Assembly: GCA_051155755.1 (NCBI GenBank)
Contig: DAXETY010000065.1
Location: forward strand, 1 to 36,679
Direction: 5' to 3'
From: DAXETY01 sp051155755
GTDB taxonomy: Bacteria > Desulfobacterota > Desulfobacteria > Desulfobacterales > SG8-13
Length of the DNA: 36,679 nucleotides
The first letter of the stretch is position 1; each line of letters starts with the position of its first letter. Below the pieces are notes generated by a model, which was given only the letters and a program-made list of their open reading frames with translations, ran no database searches and was not told the origin of the DNA. The translations under genes and the position numbers were made by a program. Shown here in pieces: positions 7,809 through 18,000 of the stretch.

Positions 7809-7836
7809 GAGGGCCCCCTGCCAACCGGGGGCCCTC
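7809..7836. repeat. Perfect 10-bp inverted repeat
   Basis: GAGGGCCCCC and GGGGGCCCTC flank eight bases. No T-tract follows on either strand. It lies beyond the end of the 35-residue peptide gene on the minus strand, so a transcript-end role is possible. Confidence 0.4.
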
Positions 7837-7944
7837 AGAGGGGAGGAGTCGTTCGATATTCGGGACCTCCAGAAGGAGGATTCACGTCATTGTCGTTTTG
7901 CGTTGATTCCCGAAACGAACTCGGTGGAACACCCGTCTCGCGTA

Positions 7945-8052
7945 TTACGCAAAGAAAGGGGCAAAATACAAGGCGGTTAACACCACGAAGGTCAGCACCG
8001 CTGCAGTTTCGTAAAGTCCAAAGCCCTTGTTGTTTTTTTTGTTCGCTTTCAT
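7945..8052 (-). CDS. 35-residue single-TM peptide
   Basis: An intact 36-codon frame begins ATG at 8052 with AAAGGAG correctly spaced upstream and ends TAA at 7945. The peptide has a Lys/Asn-rich N-terminus (MKANKKNNKGFG), then one hydrophobic span from about residue 15 to the end (YETAAVLTFVVLTALYF), fitting a small inner-membrane protein with its N-terminus in the cytoplasm. A -24/-12 promoter lies about 93-107 bases upstream of the start, and a sigma-54 activator gene is adjacent. I do not recognise a family. It could be a small subunit of a membrane complex, comparable in size to CydX- or KdpF-type peptides. Confidence 0.6.
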   Translation of the reverse strand: MKANKKNNKGFGLYETAAVLTFVVLTALYFAPFFA

Positions 8053-8144
8053 CGACATTCTCCTTTCGACCATTGCATTCCTATGCATAAAACGTTGTTT
8101 GTTTGCCACTTGGGCCAAATGTGCGTTCTTGATATGCTATATAG

Positions 8145-8159
8145 GCAAAAGGTGTGCCG
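8145..8159 (-). promoter_or_regulatory. Candidate sigma-54 promoter for the 35-residue peptide
   Basis: The minus strand reads CGGCAC, five bases, TTGC, matching TGGCAC-N5-TTGC with one mismatch at the first base. Spacing between the GG and GC dinucleotides is correct. Expected transcription starts near 8133. Confidence 0.6.
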
Positions 8160-8232
8160 AAACTGGCAGGATCGATAACGTACTAATATCAAATGATTTT
8201 TTTAAAATCGCCCCCATCGACCGAATCGCCGG

Positions 8233-8319
8233 CCTGGGGACGGGATCCCCAGGACTGAGCGAAAAACACGACAAGATACTGAAATAGCGAAAGATAACGA
8301 AATGGGGAAACATTCCTCA
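8233..8319 (-). promoter_or_regulatory. Paired enhancer-like palindromes upstream of sigma-54 promoter
   Basis: A perfect palindrome at 8233-8253 (CCTGGGGA/TCCCCAGG) and a weaker one at 8303-8319 (TGGGG/CCTCA) have centres 68 bases apart. The proximal one starts 74 bases upstream of the -24 element, nearly the same geometry as the pair before the hydrogenase operon. This suggests activator-binding sites. It is inference from spacing. Confidence 0.4.
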
Positions 8320-8391
8320 ATTCGAGGAGCGCTTCCCGCCGGCAGGTTCAGCCCCGGTTCAATGGAGCCATTCCAGTTTTCAAACATCCAA

Positions 8392-10611
8392 TTAATCCTG
8401 GGTTAATCGATAGGTTTCGATCTTCTTGGCCAGGGTTTTGCGGTCGATGCCCAGCACCGACGCAGCCTTGCTCTTGTGCCAGCGGTATTTGTGGAGGGTG
8501 GCGGCGATGGCTCTTTTTTCCAGGTCTTCCACCATGGTCCGCAGATCGCGCGGGGCGATCTGCGATGGGTCTTCCAGCTCCATGCCGCCGGTTCCGCCCT
8601 CTGCGGGCAGCACGCTCTGGTAGTCGAATTCCTTCATGGAAATGTAACGCAGGATCACGTTCTCCAGTTCACGCACATTGCCGGGCCAATCGTAGTCGTA
8701 GAGAGCATCGAAAATTTTTCCGGTGATCGGCGGCGCATCGCCGTTGCCATGAACCTTGAGGAAATGATCGATCAGCAGCGGCAGCTCCTCTTTGCGGCTG
8801 CGCAGCGGCGGCAACACCAGGGGCACCACGTTGACGCGATAGTAAAAATCCTCGCGCATGCGTCCGCTGCGAACCATTTCTTTCAGGTTGCGGTTGGTCG
8901 CCGCCAGGATGCGGGTCCGGGAGGTCCGCTCTTCAGTGCCGCCCACCGGTATGTAGCCTTTGCCTTCGATGACCCGCAGCAGTTTCACCTGCAAATTCAG
9001 GTCGATTTCTCCCAGCTCGTCCAGAAAGAGGGTCCCTTCGTGGGCCAGATCCAGATAGCCTTTTTTGTCGGCCACCGCCCCGGTAAAGGCCCCTTTTTTG
9101 TAGCCGAAGAACTCGCTTTCAAGCAATTTTTCCGGTATGGCCCCGCAATTGACCGATATGAACCGCTGCTGCTTGCGATCGCTCATTTCGTGAATGGCCC
9201 GGGCCACCAGTTCCTTTCCGGTTCCGGATTCCCCGTAAATGATCACGCTGGCATCGGTGGCGGCCGCCTTGAGGATGGTTTCATAAACCTCCTGCATGGG
9301 ACGGCTTTTGCCCACGATTTCACCGAAGCGATAGCGTTCTTTGATGGAGGACCGCAGCAGGGTGTTTTCCTTCCGCAACGTGTCTTCGCTTTCGCGCAGC
9401 TCCACCTCGTCGATTTTGCGTTGATGGATGTCGGTGATCAGCGCCAGCAGCGAAGATGATCCGTCGGCTCGCTGAATCGGGGAATTGATGCTGTGATACC
9501 AGCGGCGGTCCAGCGGGTTTTTCAGCTCGAATTTGACGGTTTGGCCTTCCTGCACCTGGGCCTGCACACAAAAAGGGCAAACCGTTTCCCGGTTGTGCAG
9601 GGCCTCATAGCAAAGCGCGCCGGTGACGTCTTTTCCCAGAAGCCGCCGATACCGATCGTTGATGAATTCGATGCGGTATTGCGCCGAGCTGACGTATATC
9701 AACCCTTCGAAACTGTTGATAATGGCCTTGAGCTTCGCGCTGGTTTCCTGAAGGGCCTTTTCGGTTCGTTTCAGGTTCGTAATGTCGGTGAACGAGCCGA
9801 TGCTTTTTTTGGTTCCGGGCACCAGGTCGACTTGCAGAAACATGTCCTTGACATTGCCGGCGCGGTCCACCAGGCGGCATTCGAATTCGTTGGGAGCAAT
9901 ACCGTTGCTGCGCCGGTTGAAGTGATATCCCTTCAGGCGCTCGTGATCACCGGGATGGACGAAGTCGGTCCAGTGCATCCGGCCTTCGATTTCATGCTTG
10001 GTGTATCCGGTGAGTTTTTCGAAACCCGAATTCACCATGGAAAGCGTCATGTCGGCTTCGTTGACGAAGGTCGCCGTGCCGGTGTTTTCAAAGACCGTGC
10101 GATAGCGGTCTTCACTCCGGCGCAGGGCTTCTTCGGCCTTTTTGCGTTCGGTGATATCCCGGATCAGGGCGATAATCCGGCCGACGTGACTGATCACGCA
10201 ACGCTTCAGGGTCACTTCGATCCAGAAATACTGGCCGGAGGGTCGGCGCGGGCGGCACTCGAAGATAAAGGCCTCCTCTCCGGAAGCCGTCTCCAGCAAC
10301 TGGACCGCGTTGCGACCGGCGGCCGGCGACTGCCCGCCGAAGAGCTCGCCGGCATCCAGGTCCCGGAAATGCTTCCCGTCGGTTCCGTAGAGTTCCACCG
10401 CCGAGGACGTAAAATCCACGATTTTACCGCTGCGCCGGTCCAGGATCACCATGGCTTCGTTGGCGGCATCGAAGATCGCCCGGTAGTTTTCTTCCCGTTC
10501 GACCAGATCGGTGATGGACTTTCGCTGCCGGGCGACCTGCTGTTCCAGGTTGGCGATGCGCCGGTGCATCGTCTGAATCTCGGCGGCATCGATGGTTTCA
10601 TTGGACTTCAT
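8392..10611 (-). CDS. Sigma-54 activator with three PAS domains
   Basis: A 739-residue NtrC-type regulator. A coiled coil (about 10-40) leads to PAS domains at about 42-160, 165-285 and 288-400. The third contains C-x-CPFC (345-348), a possible redox- or metal-responsive site. The AAA+ domain has Walker A GESGTGKE (460-467), the sigma-54-contact motif GAFTGA (507-512) and Walker B GTLFLDE. A Fis-type HTH is at about 697-735. No receiver domain, so it senses a ligand or redox state directly. The start at 10611 follows AAGGA. It lies downstream of the Hdr/hydrogenase operon terminator and is likely separately transcribed. Probable targets are the -24/-12 promoters at 18967-18981 and 8145-8159. 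Confidence 0.9.
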   Translation of the reverse strand: MKSNETIDAAEIQTMHRRIANLEQQVARQRKSITDLVEREENYRAIFDAANEAMVILDRRSGKIVDFTSSAVELYGTDGKHFRDLDAGELFGGQSPAAGRNAVQLLETASGEEAFIFECRPRRPSGQYFWIEVTLKRCVISHVGRIIALIRDITERKKAEEALRRSEDRYRTVFENTGTATFVNEADMTLSMVNSGFEKLTGYTKHEIEGRMHWTDFVHPGDHERLKGYHFNRRSNGIAPNEFECRLVDRAGNVKDMFLQVDLVPGTKKSIGSFTDITNLKRTEKALQETSAKLKAIINSFEGLIYVSSAQYRIEFINDRYRRLLGKDVTGALCYEALHNRETVCPFCVQAQVQEGQTVKFELKNPLDRRWYHSINSPIQRADGSSSLLALITDIHQRKIDEVELRESEDTLRKENTLLRSSIKERYRFGEIVGKSRPMQEVYETILKAAATDASVIIYGESGTGKELVARAIHEMSDRKQQRFISVNCGAIPEKLLESEFFGYKKGAFTGAVADKKGYLDLAHEGTLFLDELGEIDLNLQVKLLRVIEGKGYIPVGGTEERTSRTRILAATNRNLKEMVRSGRMREDFYYRVNVVPLVLPPLRSRKEELPLLIDHFLKVHGNGDAPPITGKIFDALYDYDWPGNVRELENVILRYISMKEFDYQSVLPAEGGTGGMELEDPSQIAPRDLRTMVEDLEKRAIAATLHKYRWHKSKAASVLGIDRKTLAKKIETYRLTQD

Positions 10612-10757
10612 TAAAACGGTTTCCTTGGTGTGGAGTCTCGAAGATAATTGGCATTGAATTCGGGTTTCGCAATCCGGCCGGTACTGTGACCGCCCCGGAC
10701 TCGGAATGCGCACAACGCAGAAACCGCTTCCACGCGTCATCCACATCCGTGTTATCC

Positions 10758-10806
10758 AAAAACGGAGTCCTTCGCTCTCCCCAAAAAGGCGAAACGAAGG
10801 ACTCCG
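10758..10806 (-). terminator. Terminator of Hdr-hydrogenase operon
   Basis: On the minus strand a 12-bp perfect stem (CGGAGTCCTTCG with its complement) around a 20-base loop is followed immediately by TTTTT. It lies 68 bases past the true mvhA stop. Confidence 0.85.
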
Positions 10807-10873
10807 GGAAGCGGAGAAACGTTGCGATCGGGGCGGTCCCGGGCCGGACCGCCGATCAGTTGGATGCGCAGGC

Positions 10874-12322
10874 TCAGGAAGCCGGCCAGGATCGAACCAG
10901 GCGCCCGTTTGCATCGGTAATGGTGATGGACACGCCGTGATCGCCGTCCAGGCGATGGGTCGCACAGGAAATTCACGGGTCGTAGGCGCGCACCGCCATT
11001 TCGATCTGGTTGAGGATCCCTTCGTCCACGTGACCGTCGTGAATCAATTCCCGCGCGGCCTGGTTTACGCTCATATTCATCGGCCCGATGTTGTGAGTGG
11101 TGCCCACGATCATGTTCGCCCGGGTAATCAAGCCGTTATCATCGGTGGAATAATCGTGGATCAGAGTCCCGCGCGGGGCCTCCACGCAGCCCACGCCTCT
11201 TCCGGCCCGGGGCTGGACATCGGCGCGCACATGCGGGTCGGTGATATCCGGGTCTTCCAAAATCTCGATGGCCCGCTCGCAGGCATAGACTTCCTCGATC
11301 AGCCGCGCATAATGATACAGCAGCGTGGCCTGGGCCGGACGGCCGAACTGGGCGCGAAATTCCTCCAGTTCGGCCTGGGCCCGGGGGGTGGCCATTTTGT
11401 CGGCCACGTTGATGCGCGCCAGCGTGTTGGCCCGGTAAACGCCCTTGGGCTGCTCCAGGTCCATGGAAAATCCTTCATCCCAGCAGCGGGCATAGGGGAA
11501 TTTCCCATAGGAATACGGTTCCACGTGCTCACCGATGTAATCGGCGTAATCCTGCGCATCGAATTCGGTGATGCCGCCGTCGGATTTCATCAGCCGGATG
11601 GTGCCGTCGTACAGGTTCAATGCGCCTTCGGCGTCGACAGTACCCATGAAACCGGTGTTGATGACCCCCAGGCGCTGGATGGTGTCCAGGTATTTCGGGA
11701 AGACCTCCTTCTTGGCAAAATCGATGGTAAACAGGGCGAAATCCAGCACCTGCCGCATCTTGTCCAGGATGTCTTTGCGCTCTTCCTCCAGCAGCGGCTT
11801 GGAAAATCCACCCGGCACGCCGGCGATGGGATGAATGGCCTTGCTGGAGAATTTGTCCAGGATCATCTTGGCCATCTGGCGGGTTTTGACCACCTGCCGG
11901 GCCAGGTCCGGATTGGCCTTGGCGATCCCGATCACGTTGCGCACCGCGTAATCGCTGGTGGGGCCGATGACGAAATCCGCCGCTGCCAGAAAGAAAAAAT
12001 GCAGCAGCTTGTCTTCGGCATGGGCGATGGTCTGCATCAATTCGCGCAGCTTGCTGCCGGCCGGCGTCGGGGTTGCACCGAAGCAGCGGTCGACGGCCTT
12101 GTTGGAAGCCAGGTGGTGCATCCACGGGCAAATGCCGCAGATGCGGCTGACGATGCGCGGCAGTTCTTCGGCCGGCTTGCCTTCCACGAATTTTTCGAAG
12201 CCCCGCAGGGACATGACATTGAGACGCGCATCGGCCACGTTGCCGTCGTCATCCAGTTGGATGCCGATAGAGGCGTGGCCCTCGATGCGGGTGATGGGTT
12301 GGATATTGATTACACGAGACAT
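10874..12322 (-). CDS. mvhA: [NiFeSe] hydrogenase large subunit, selenoprotein
   Basis: A 482-residue Mvh/Vhu-type large subunit that binds the Ni-Fe active site and oxidises H2. The N-terminal nickel motif is RICGICP. The C-terminal nickel motif reads DP-UGA-ISCATH at codon 450, so the first of the four active-site cysteines is selenocysteine, giving DPUxxCxxH. Reading stops at 10874 with a cleavable tail of about 26 residues after the His, as expected for a subunit processed by the protease encoded at 18397-18909. A hairpin with a TGGAC loop starts 17 bases after the UGA. The ATG at 12322 follows AAGGAG. It is the last gene of the operon. Confidence 0.9.
10940..10956 (-). promoter_or_regulatory. 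SECIS-like hairpin of mvhA
   Basis: ATCGCC-TGGAC-GGCGAT begins exactly 17 bases after the UGA. The mvhD hairpin has the same stem length, loop type and offset but different paired bases. Confidence 0.65.
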
Positions 12323-12336
12323 CGGTGGTTCTCCTT

Positions 12337-13263
12337 TCATCTGGCGGTCGGCCGCAAGAGGCCGTGTGCGCCGGCAAACCGCAGCAAAGAGGTCCGCTCG
12401 GGCAGCGACTTGATCTCGATGCCGTTGGATGCCAGGGCATTGAGCATGTCCATCAGGGGGTTGCCGTCCGGCCGCACCGGCCCGTAACAGCCCCGGCACG
12501 GCACCCGGGCGGCAATGCAGCGGGGCGTAAGGTTTTCGCCGCCGCACCCGGCGTGGGTCACCGGTCCCATGCACAGCAGCCCCTGTTCCAGCAGGCAGCG
12601 CATTTGATCCAGCGGTTCGTCCGGCGCGCCGTACTGCGGCGGCTGCAGGAAACGCCGCATCTGCTTCAAATCCCCCTTGCCTTTGCGCAGGGTCGGGCAG
12701 GTGTCACAGACACTTTTGGCCGGCAGTTCGGGCGTCTTGCCCGCCACCAGCGCCGTCAGCGCGTTGAACACGTGATCGGGATGGGGCGGGCACCCCGGCA
12801 TGTAGACATCGACCTTGATTTTTTCGTCCAGCGCGTAGCAGGCGTCCAGCAGGGCTGGGAGTCCTTCTGACGGATAGGCCGCCGGTTTGTCGGTGGTTTC
12901 GGTGGAGTAATAGCGCTCCAGGATCTCCTCCGGCGAATAAGAGTTGGAAAGGGCCGGAATGCCGCCGTGGGTGGCACACGTTCCCAGGGCGATGATCAGC
13001 TTGCATTTTTTGCGCATCGCTTCGGCCACCTCGAGGTGCTCGTGGTTGCGAATGCCGCCGCTGATGATGCCCACATCGGCTTCCGGGATGTCGATTTGCG
13101 TGCCGTCACCGGTCTGACCGAAATACTTGTGGTCCATCAGCGCCGGCAGGTGGACGAACTCGGCCACTTCGAGGACATCCAGCAACCGCTCGCCCATGTC
13201 CACGATGGAGATCTCGCATCCCGAACATGAGTTTAACCATTCACTTGCAACTTTGACCGTCAT
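12337..13263 (-). CDS. mvhG: Mvh-type hydrogenase small subunit
   Basis: A 308-residue iron-sulfur subunit that carries electrons from the Ni-Fe site toward MvhD/HdrA. The N-terminal SCSGCEI motif (Cys13, Cys16) with GTCATHGG and MPGCPPHPDHV supplies the proximal cluster. The C-terminal cysteine-rich part (CDTC, LLCMGPVTHAGCGG, PRCIAARVPCRGCYGP) supplies the others. There is no Tat signal peptide, consistent with a soluble cytoplasmic complex. Start 13263 follows GGAAGGA. The gene ends 14 bases before mvhA. Confidence 0.92.
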   Translation of the reverse strand: MTVKVASEWLNSCSGCEISIVDMGERLLDVLEVAEFVHLPALMDHKYFGQTGDGTQIDIPEADVGIISGGIRNHEHLEVAEAMRKKCKLIIALGTCATHGGIPALSNSYSPEEILERYYSTETTDKPAAYPSEGLPALLDACYALDEKIKVDVYMPGCPPHPDHVFNALTALVAGKTPELPAKSVCDTCPTLRKGKGDLKQMRRFLQPPQYGAPDEPLDQMRCLLEQGLLCMGPVTHAGCGGENLTPRCIAARVPCRGCYGPVRPDGNPLMDMLNALASNGIEIKSLPERTSLLRFAGAHGLLRPTAR

Positions 13264-13363
13264 GGTGTGTTCCTTCCGATTCCGGACGGCGCAGCGGCCG
13301 GCCGGAGATACGTTCGCTGAGCTCGCCCAAGGGTTCGACCTCGAACCCGTCGGCGGACAGCGG

Positions 13364-14482
13364 TTATTTCTTGATCGTTACCGATTTGCGGCCCAGGCCG
13401 CGGCGATTCTGGCGCGCGTGCTTGCGTTTGCCGGCCGACCAGGTGCGCACCTTCTCCAGGGCCGCAGAGGCAAATCCGGGATGCTCGTCATGGCGCAATT
13501 CCTTTAGGGCGCCGGCGCTCTTGGCGTCGGCCAGGGCCGCCCGGCCGATCGGCGTGCGGCTGATCACCGTGGTCCAACCTTCGGCGGCCCCGATGCCGCC
13601 GAAGGAGATGTCGGCAAACTCGGCCGAATAATCCGGGCAAAACTGGCAGGCGTAGCGCTGCATGAAGTCCATCGATTCCAGGGAGACGGTTTTGACCTCG
13701 CCGGATGCCAGATGCAGCATCAGGTTTTCCTTGATGTTGATCTTGCGCACCGCTTCCCATTGAATATCGGCCATTTGGGCGATTTTGCGGCGCTGGGTTT
13801 CTCCGAAAACGAAATTGCCGGAGCAAAACAGTCCCAGACACAGGCTGATGGATTCCGACGGGACCAGGCCCAAGACCTGCATGCGCCGCACGGATTTGAT
13901 CTGGCAGGGGGTGCCCACCAGGGCCACCCGGCGCAGGCCGCTGCGCAGCATCGGGGCAAACTCTTCGACGGTGGCGTGGGTCAGGTAGGCCTCGCTGTAT
14001 TCCGGCATCCCGTGGGAGGTGTCGAAAAAAAAGCCGGCTGCCTCCCGTATGTCTTCGCGGCTGGTGGCCAGAAAAGGACGCCGCTGGAAAGGTCCGACCT
14101 GTTTGGTCACGATGGCGCCGTCGATCCGCCCCCGGTCGAAAAGGTGCAGCAGCAAACCGGTGACCACCCCCCCGTCGGTGGCCGCCTTGCGGACGGCCTC
14201 ATCCGAAGCCCGCGCCACCGTGGTTTCGATCACCCGGCCGATGGGCGCGCTCCAGGCCACCCGGCGTTTGGTTTCCTCTTCGAGTTCGTCGACTTCCGGG
14301 CAGATCGCATGACAAAGCCCGCACTCGATGCACTTTTCGATGTCGGCATACCGGGGTTTGCCGTCTTCGTCCAACTCCAGGGCCCCGTAGTTGACGGCCG
14401 TACAGAAAGTCACGCAGCCGCCGCAACGGTGGCACAAACCGGGTTTCTGCACTTCCTGGATCAAATTGAAAAACGTTTTCAT
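13364..14482 (-). CDS. FrhB-like flavin/iron-sulfur protein
   Basis: A 372-residue member of the coenzyme F420 hydrogenase/dehydrogenase beta-subunit family. Two N-terminal ferredoxin-type clusters (CHRCGGCVTFC at 17-27 and CIECGLCHAIC) precede the FrhB N and C domains, with VGTPCQIKSVRR and the cysteine cluster near YACQFCPDYS. The family uses FAD to exchange electrons with F420, ferredoxin or NAD(P)H. Which acceptor applies here cannot be read from the sequence. The ATG at 14482 has a GGAGG site. Its place inside an Hdr-Mvh operon suggests an extra electron entry or exit point on the complex. Confidence 0.85.
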   Translation of the reverse strand: MKTFFNLIQEVQKPGLCHRCGGCVTFCTAVNYGALELDEDGKPRYADIEKCIECGLCHAICPEVDELEEETKRRVAWSAPIGRVIETTVARASDEAVRKAATDGGVVTGLLLHLFDRGRIDGAIVTKQVGPFQRRPFLATSREDIREAAGFFFDTSHGMPEYSEAYLTHATVEEFAPMLRSGLRRVALVGTPCQIKSVRRMQVLGLVPSESISLCLGLFCSGNFVFGETQRRKIAQMADIQWEAVRKINIKENLMLHLASGEVKTVSLESMDFMQRYACQFCPDYSAEFADISFGGIGAAEGWTTVISRTPIGRAALADAKSAGALKELRHDEHPGFASAALEKVRTWSAGKRKHARQNRRGLGRKSVTIKK

Positions 14483-14570
14483 AACCGCCTCCATGCGGTG
14501 GTTCCTGCGGGCGAAGGGCCCGAGGGGATTGATCGATGACTTCGGAGCGGCCCGGCAGACATTGGGCCGC

Positions 14571-15008
14571 CTAAGCGGCCCGGCCTTTCGATCCCGCCCG
14601 CCGCAGGGGATTAGGCCCCAGCGTGCGGATGATTTCGGTAAAGCGAGTGACCACTTCGGCAAACCGCGGCGCTTCGGCCGAGGAAACCCACTCGATGGCG
14701 AATCGTTGCGGGTCGATGCCGATATCTTCCAGGACGAACCGAATGGCTTCGGCGCGGGACAGGGCTTTGTGATTACCTTCCAGGTAATGGCATTCGCCCA
14801 GGTGTCACCCCATCACGATGACCCCGTCGGCGCCCTTGTTGAGGGCGTCCACCACCAGGTCCGGATGAACCATCCCGGAGCACATCACCCGCACCGCCCG
14901 CATGTTGGTGGGGTACTGCAGGCGTGAAACCCCGGCCAGGTCGCCCCCGGCGTAGGCGCACCAGTTGCAGAGAAAACCGATGATTCTGGGTTCAAACTGT
15001 TCGGACAT
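14571..15008 (-). CDS. mvhD: MvhD electron-transfer subunit, selenoprotein
   Basis: A 145-residue [2Fe-2S] protein that links the hydrogenase to HdrA. The N-terminus FLCNWCAYAGGD and CSGMVHPD are typical. Codon 68 is UGA in the context VIVMG-UGA-HLGECHY, exactly where the family has GCHLG(D/E)CHY, so Sec replaces a conserved Cys. The frame continues for 77 further codons of normal MvhD sequence (ALSRAEAIRFVLEDIGID and onward) to TAG at 14571. A perfect hairpin follows the UGA by 16 bases. Start 15008 has AAGGAG. Methanococcal VhuD is a known precedent for Sec in this family. Confidence 0.93.
14772..14788 (-). promoter_or_regulatory. SECIS-like hairpin of mvhD
   Basis: ATTACC-TGGAA-GGTAAT begins 17 bases after the UGA, matching the mvhA hairpin in offset, stem length and TGGA loop while the stem bases differ with pairing kept. 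Confidence 0.65.
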
Positions 15009-15064
15009 TTGGATTCTCCTTGATCGTGATCATGGATCGGAAGCCGCTGGGGCTTCCGGGGCCG

Positions 15065-18000
15065 TTATCCGGCCATGGATTCCAGGGCGGCGCTCACCTG
15101 GGCCTTCAACTGCTCCAGGGTGAATCCGTGCACATACACGCCCCCTTTCGGGCAAGTCGCCTCGCACAAACCGCAGCCCTTGCACAGGGCCGGATCGGTG
15201 CGGATGCGCTTGTGCGCACTGCCGTCGCCGGCTGCATAGTCTTCCAGCTGGATGGCCCGGTAGGGGCACACGTCCAGGCACAGGGCACAACCGTCACAAC
15301 GGTCGGTGACGTAGGATTTGATCGCATCCAGCTGCATTTCTTCGCGGGCCAGCAGCACCCCGGCCCTGGATGCGGCCGCCTGGGCCTGGGCGATGGACTC
15401 GTCGATGGGCTTGGGATAGTTGCAAAGGCCGGCCAGAAAAAGCCCCTCCACCGACATGTCCACCGGCTGCAATTTGGGATGGGCTTCGTTCAGGAACCCG
15501 TCCTCGTTCTGGCCACACTTGTACAGCTCGACGAGCTGCTTGTCGGCCAACGGTTCGATGGCCGCGGCCAGCACCAGATAATCGGTGGTGATTTCGATGG
15601 GGCGCTGCAGGATCGGATCAAAGGCGGTCACCTGCAACTGGCCGTCGGCAGCGGCGACCTGCGGCTTGCGATCCAGATCGTAGCGGAAAAACAGCACCCC
15701 CAGCTCACGGGCCCGCCGGTACAAATCTTCGCGCTTGCCGTAAGTGCGAATGTCCCGGTACAGCACCACCACATCCATTTCGGGGTTGAGCTCCTTGAGC
15801 TTGATGGCGCTTTTCATGGTGTGCGAACAGCAGATCCGGCTGCAGTAGGGACGCTGCGGTTCCCGCGAACCGACGCACTGGATGAACACGGCGGTGCCGG
15901 CCCGCTGGACGGCGTCGGATTCCTCCCGCAGACAAGCATCGAATTCCAGATGGGTCATGACGCGCGGATCCTGACCATAGAGATATTCCGCCGGCCGGGA
16001 TTCTTTGCCGCCGGTGGCCAGCACGGCCACCCCGTAGTTGACAGCCCGGGTCTCTCCGTCCACTTCGATCTTGCTGACGAAATTGCCCACCGAACCCACG
16101 GCGGTCAGCAGTCGGGAATTTTTCAAAACCTTGATGTGCTCGTGGGACTCCACCTGCCGGATCATATCTTCCAGCATCGGCCGAACGGGCTGGCCGCTGC
16201 CGGTCTGGTTCAGGTGCCAGGCATTGCCGCCCAGGCGCGCTTCTTTTTCCAGCAGCACGGTTTCGTAGTTCTGGTCGGCCAAGGTTAGGGCGGCCGTCAT
16301 ACCGGCAAATCCGCCTCCGATCACCAGGGCCTTCTGGGTCACCGGCACGGTAAGGCGCTGCAAGGGTTCGGCCAGCGCCGCCTTGGCCACTGCCATGCGA
16401 ACCTGGTCCTTGGCCTTGGCCGTGGCTTTTTCGGGCTGCTTCTGGTGGACCCAGGAATTCTGGTTGCGGATGTTGGCCATTTCCACCAGGTAGGCGTTGA
16501 GCCCGGCCTCTTTCAGGGTTTCCATGAACAGCGGTTCATGGGTGCGCGGCGTGCAGGCGGCTACCACGATGCGGTTGAGCCGATGCTCGGCGATCTTTTT
16601 GGCGATCAGGTCCTGGGTATCGGCCGAGCAGGTAAACAAGTTGTTTTCCACCAGCTCTACGTTGGGCAGCGCGCGGGCATACTCCACCACCGCATCGACG
16701 TCCACCACCCCGGCGATGTTGATGCCGCAGGAGCAGACAAACACCCCGATCCGGGGGGGATCGGCGCTGACGTCCTGTTCGGGCGGATAGGTTTTCTCAC
16801 GGGTCAGGCTGCCGCGCACCCGGGTGAGCAGGCGGGCGGCCTCGGCCGCCGCCGAAGAGGCCTCGGTTACCGACCGGGGTATGGCCTTGGGCCCCTGAAA
16901 GGCCCCGGTGACGAAGATGCCCGAACGGCTGCTGCGCACCGGTGCAAAATATTCCGTCTTGGCAAAGCCGAACGGATCGAGTTCGATGTCGAACAGCTGC
17001 CCCAGCTGCCGGGCATCCGCCGGTGCCTCCAGGCCCACCGAAAGCACGGTCATGTCGAAGTCTTCCACCATCATTTCACCGCTTTCGGTGGTGTATTGCA
17101 GGCACACGCCCGAGCCACCTTGGCCGGCTTCGATGGAATGCGGCCGGGCCCGCACGAACCGCACGCCTTTTTCCCGGGCCCCTTCGTAGTAGCGTTCGAA
17201 TTCCTTGCCCGCGCTGCGGATGTCCATGTAGAATATCGTTTGCTGCAGCTGATCGCCGCTGAGGTGCTCGGCGGTCACCAGGGACTGCTTGATGGCGTAC
17301 ATGCAGCAAACACTGGAGCAGTAACTGTTGTCGCAGCGGTTGGTGCTCCGGGAGCCCACGCACTGCAGCCAGGCGATTTTTTTCGGTTCCCGGTTGTCGG
17401 ACGGCCGCATCAGATGCCCCATGCAGGGTCCGCTGGCCGACAGCAGCCGTTCGTATTCCAGGCTGGTGACCACATCGGCGATGGCGCCCTTGCCGTAGAA
17501 ATCGAAAACCGTGGGATCGAAGGGCTTGTAGCCGGGGGCCAGGATCACCGCACCGACGCTGAGCGACACGATCTCTTCCCTGTCTTCGAAATTGACGGCG
17601 CCGGTGGGACAGAATTTTTCGCAGGCCCGGCATTTTCCGCGGGTCAGGTAGATGCACGCGTCGAAATCGATGGCGTATTTGAGCGGCACCGCCTGGCCGT
17701 ACTTGATGTAAGCGGCCTTGCGTTTGTTGACGCCCATGTTGAATTCGTCATCGACTTTTTTGGGGCATTTCTGCGCGCACAGCCCGCAGGCAATGCACTT
17801 CTCCATGTCGATGTAGCGGGGATGCTTTTTGATTTTGACGGTAAAATTGCCCGCCTGCCCGGACACGTCCACGACTTCCGACAGGGTGAGCAGATCAACG
17901 TTCAGGTGCCGGCCGACCTCGACCAGTTTCGGTGAAATAATTCACATGGCACAGTCGTTGGTCGGATAGGTCTTGTCCAACTGGGCCATCACGCCGCCGA

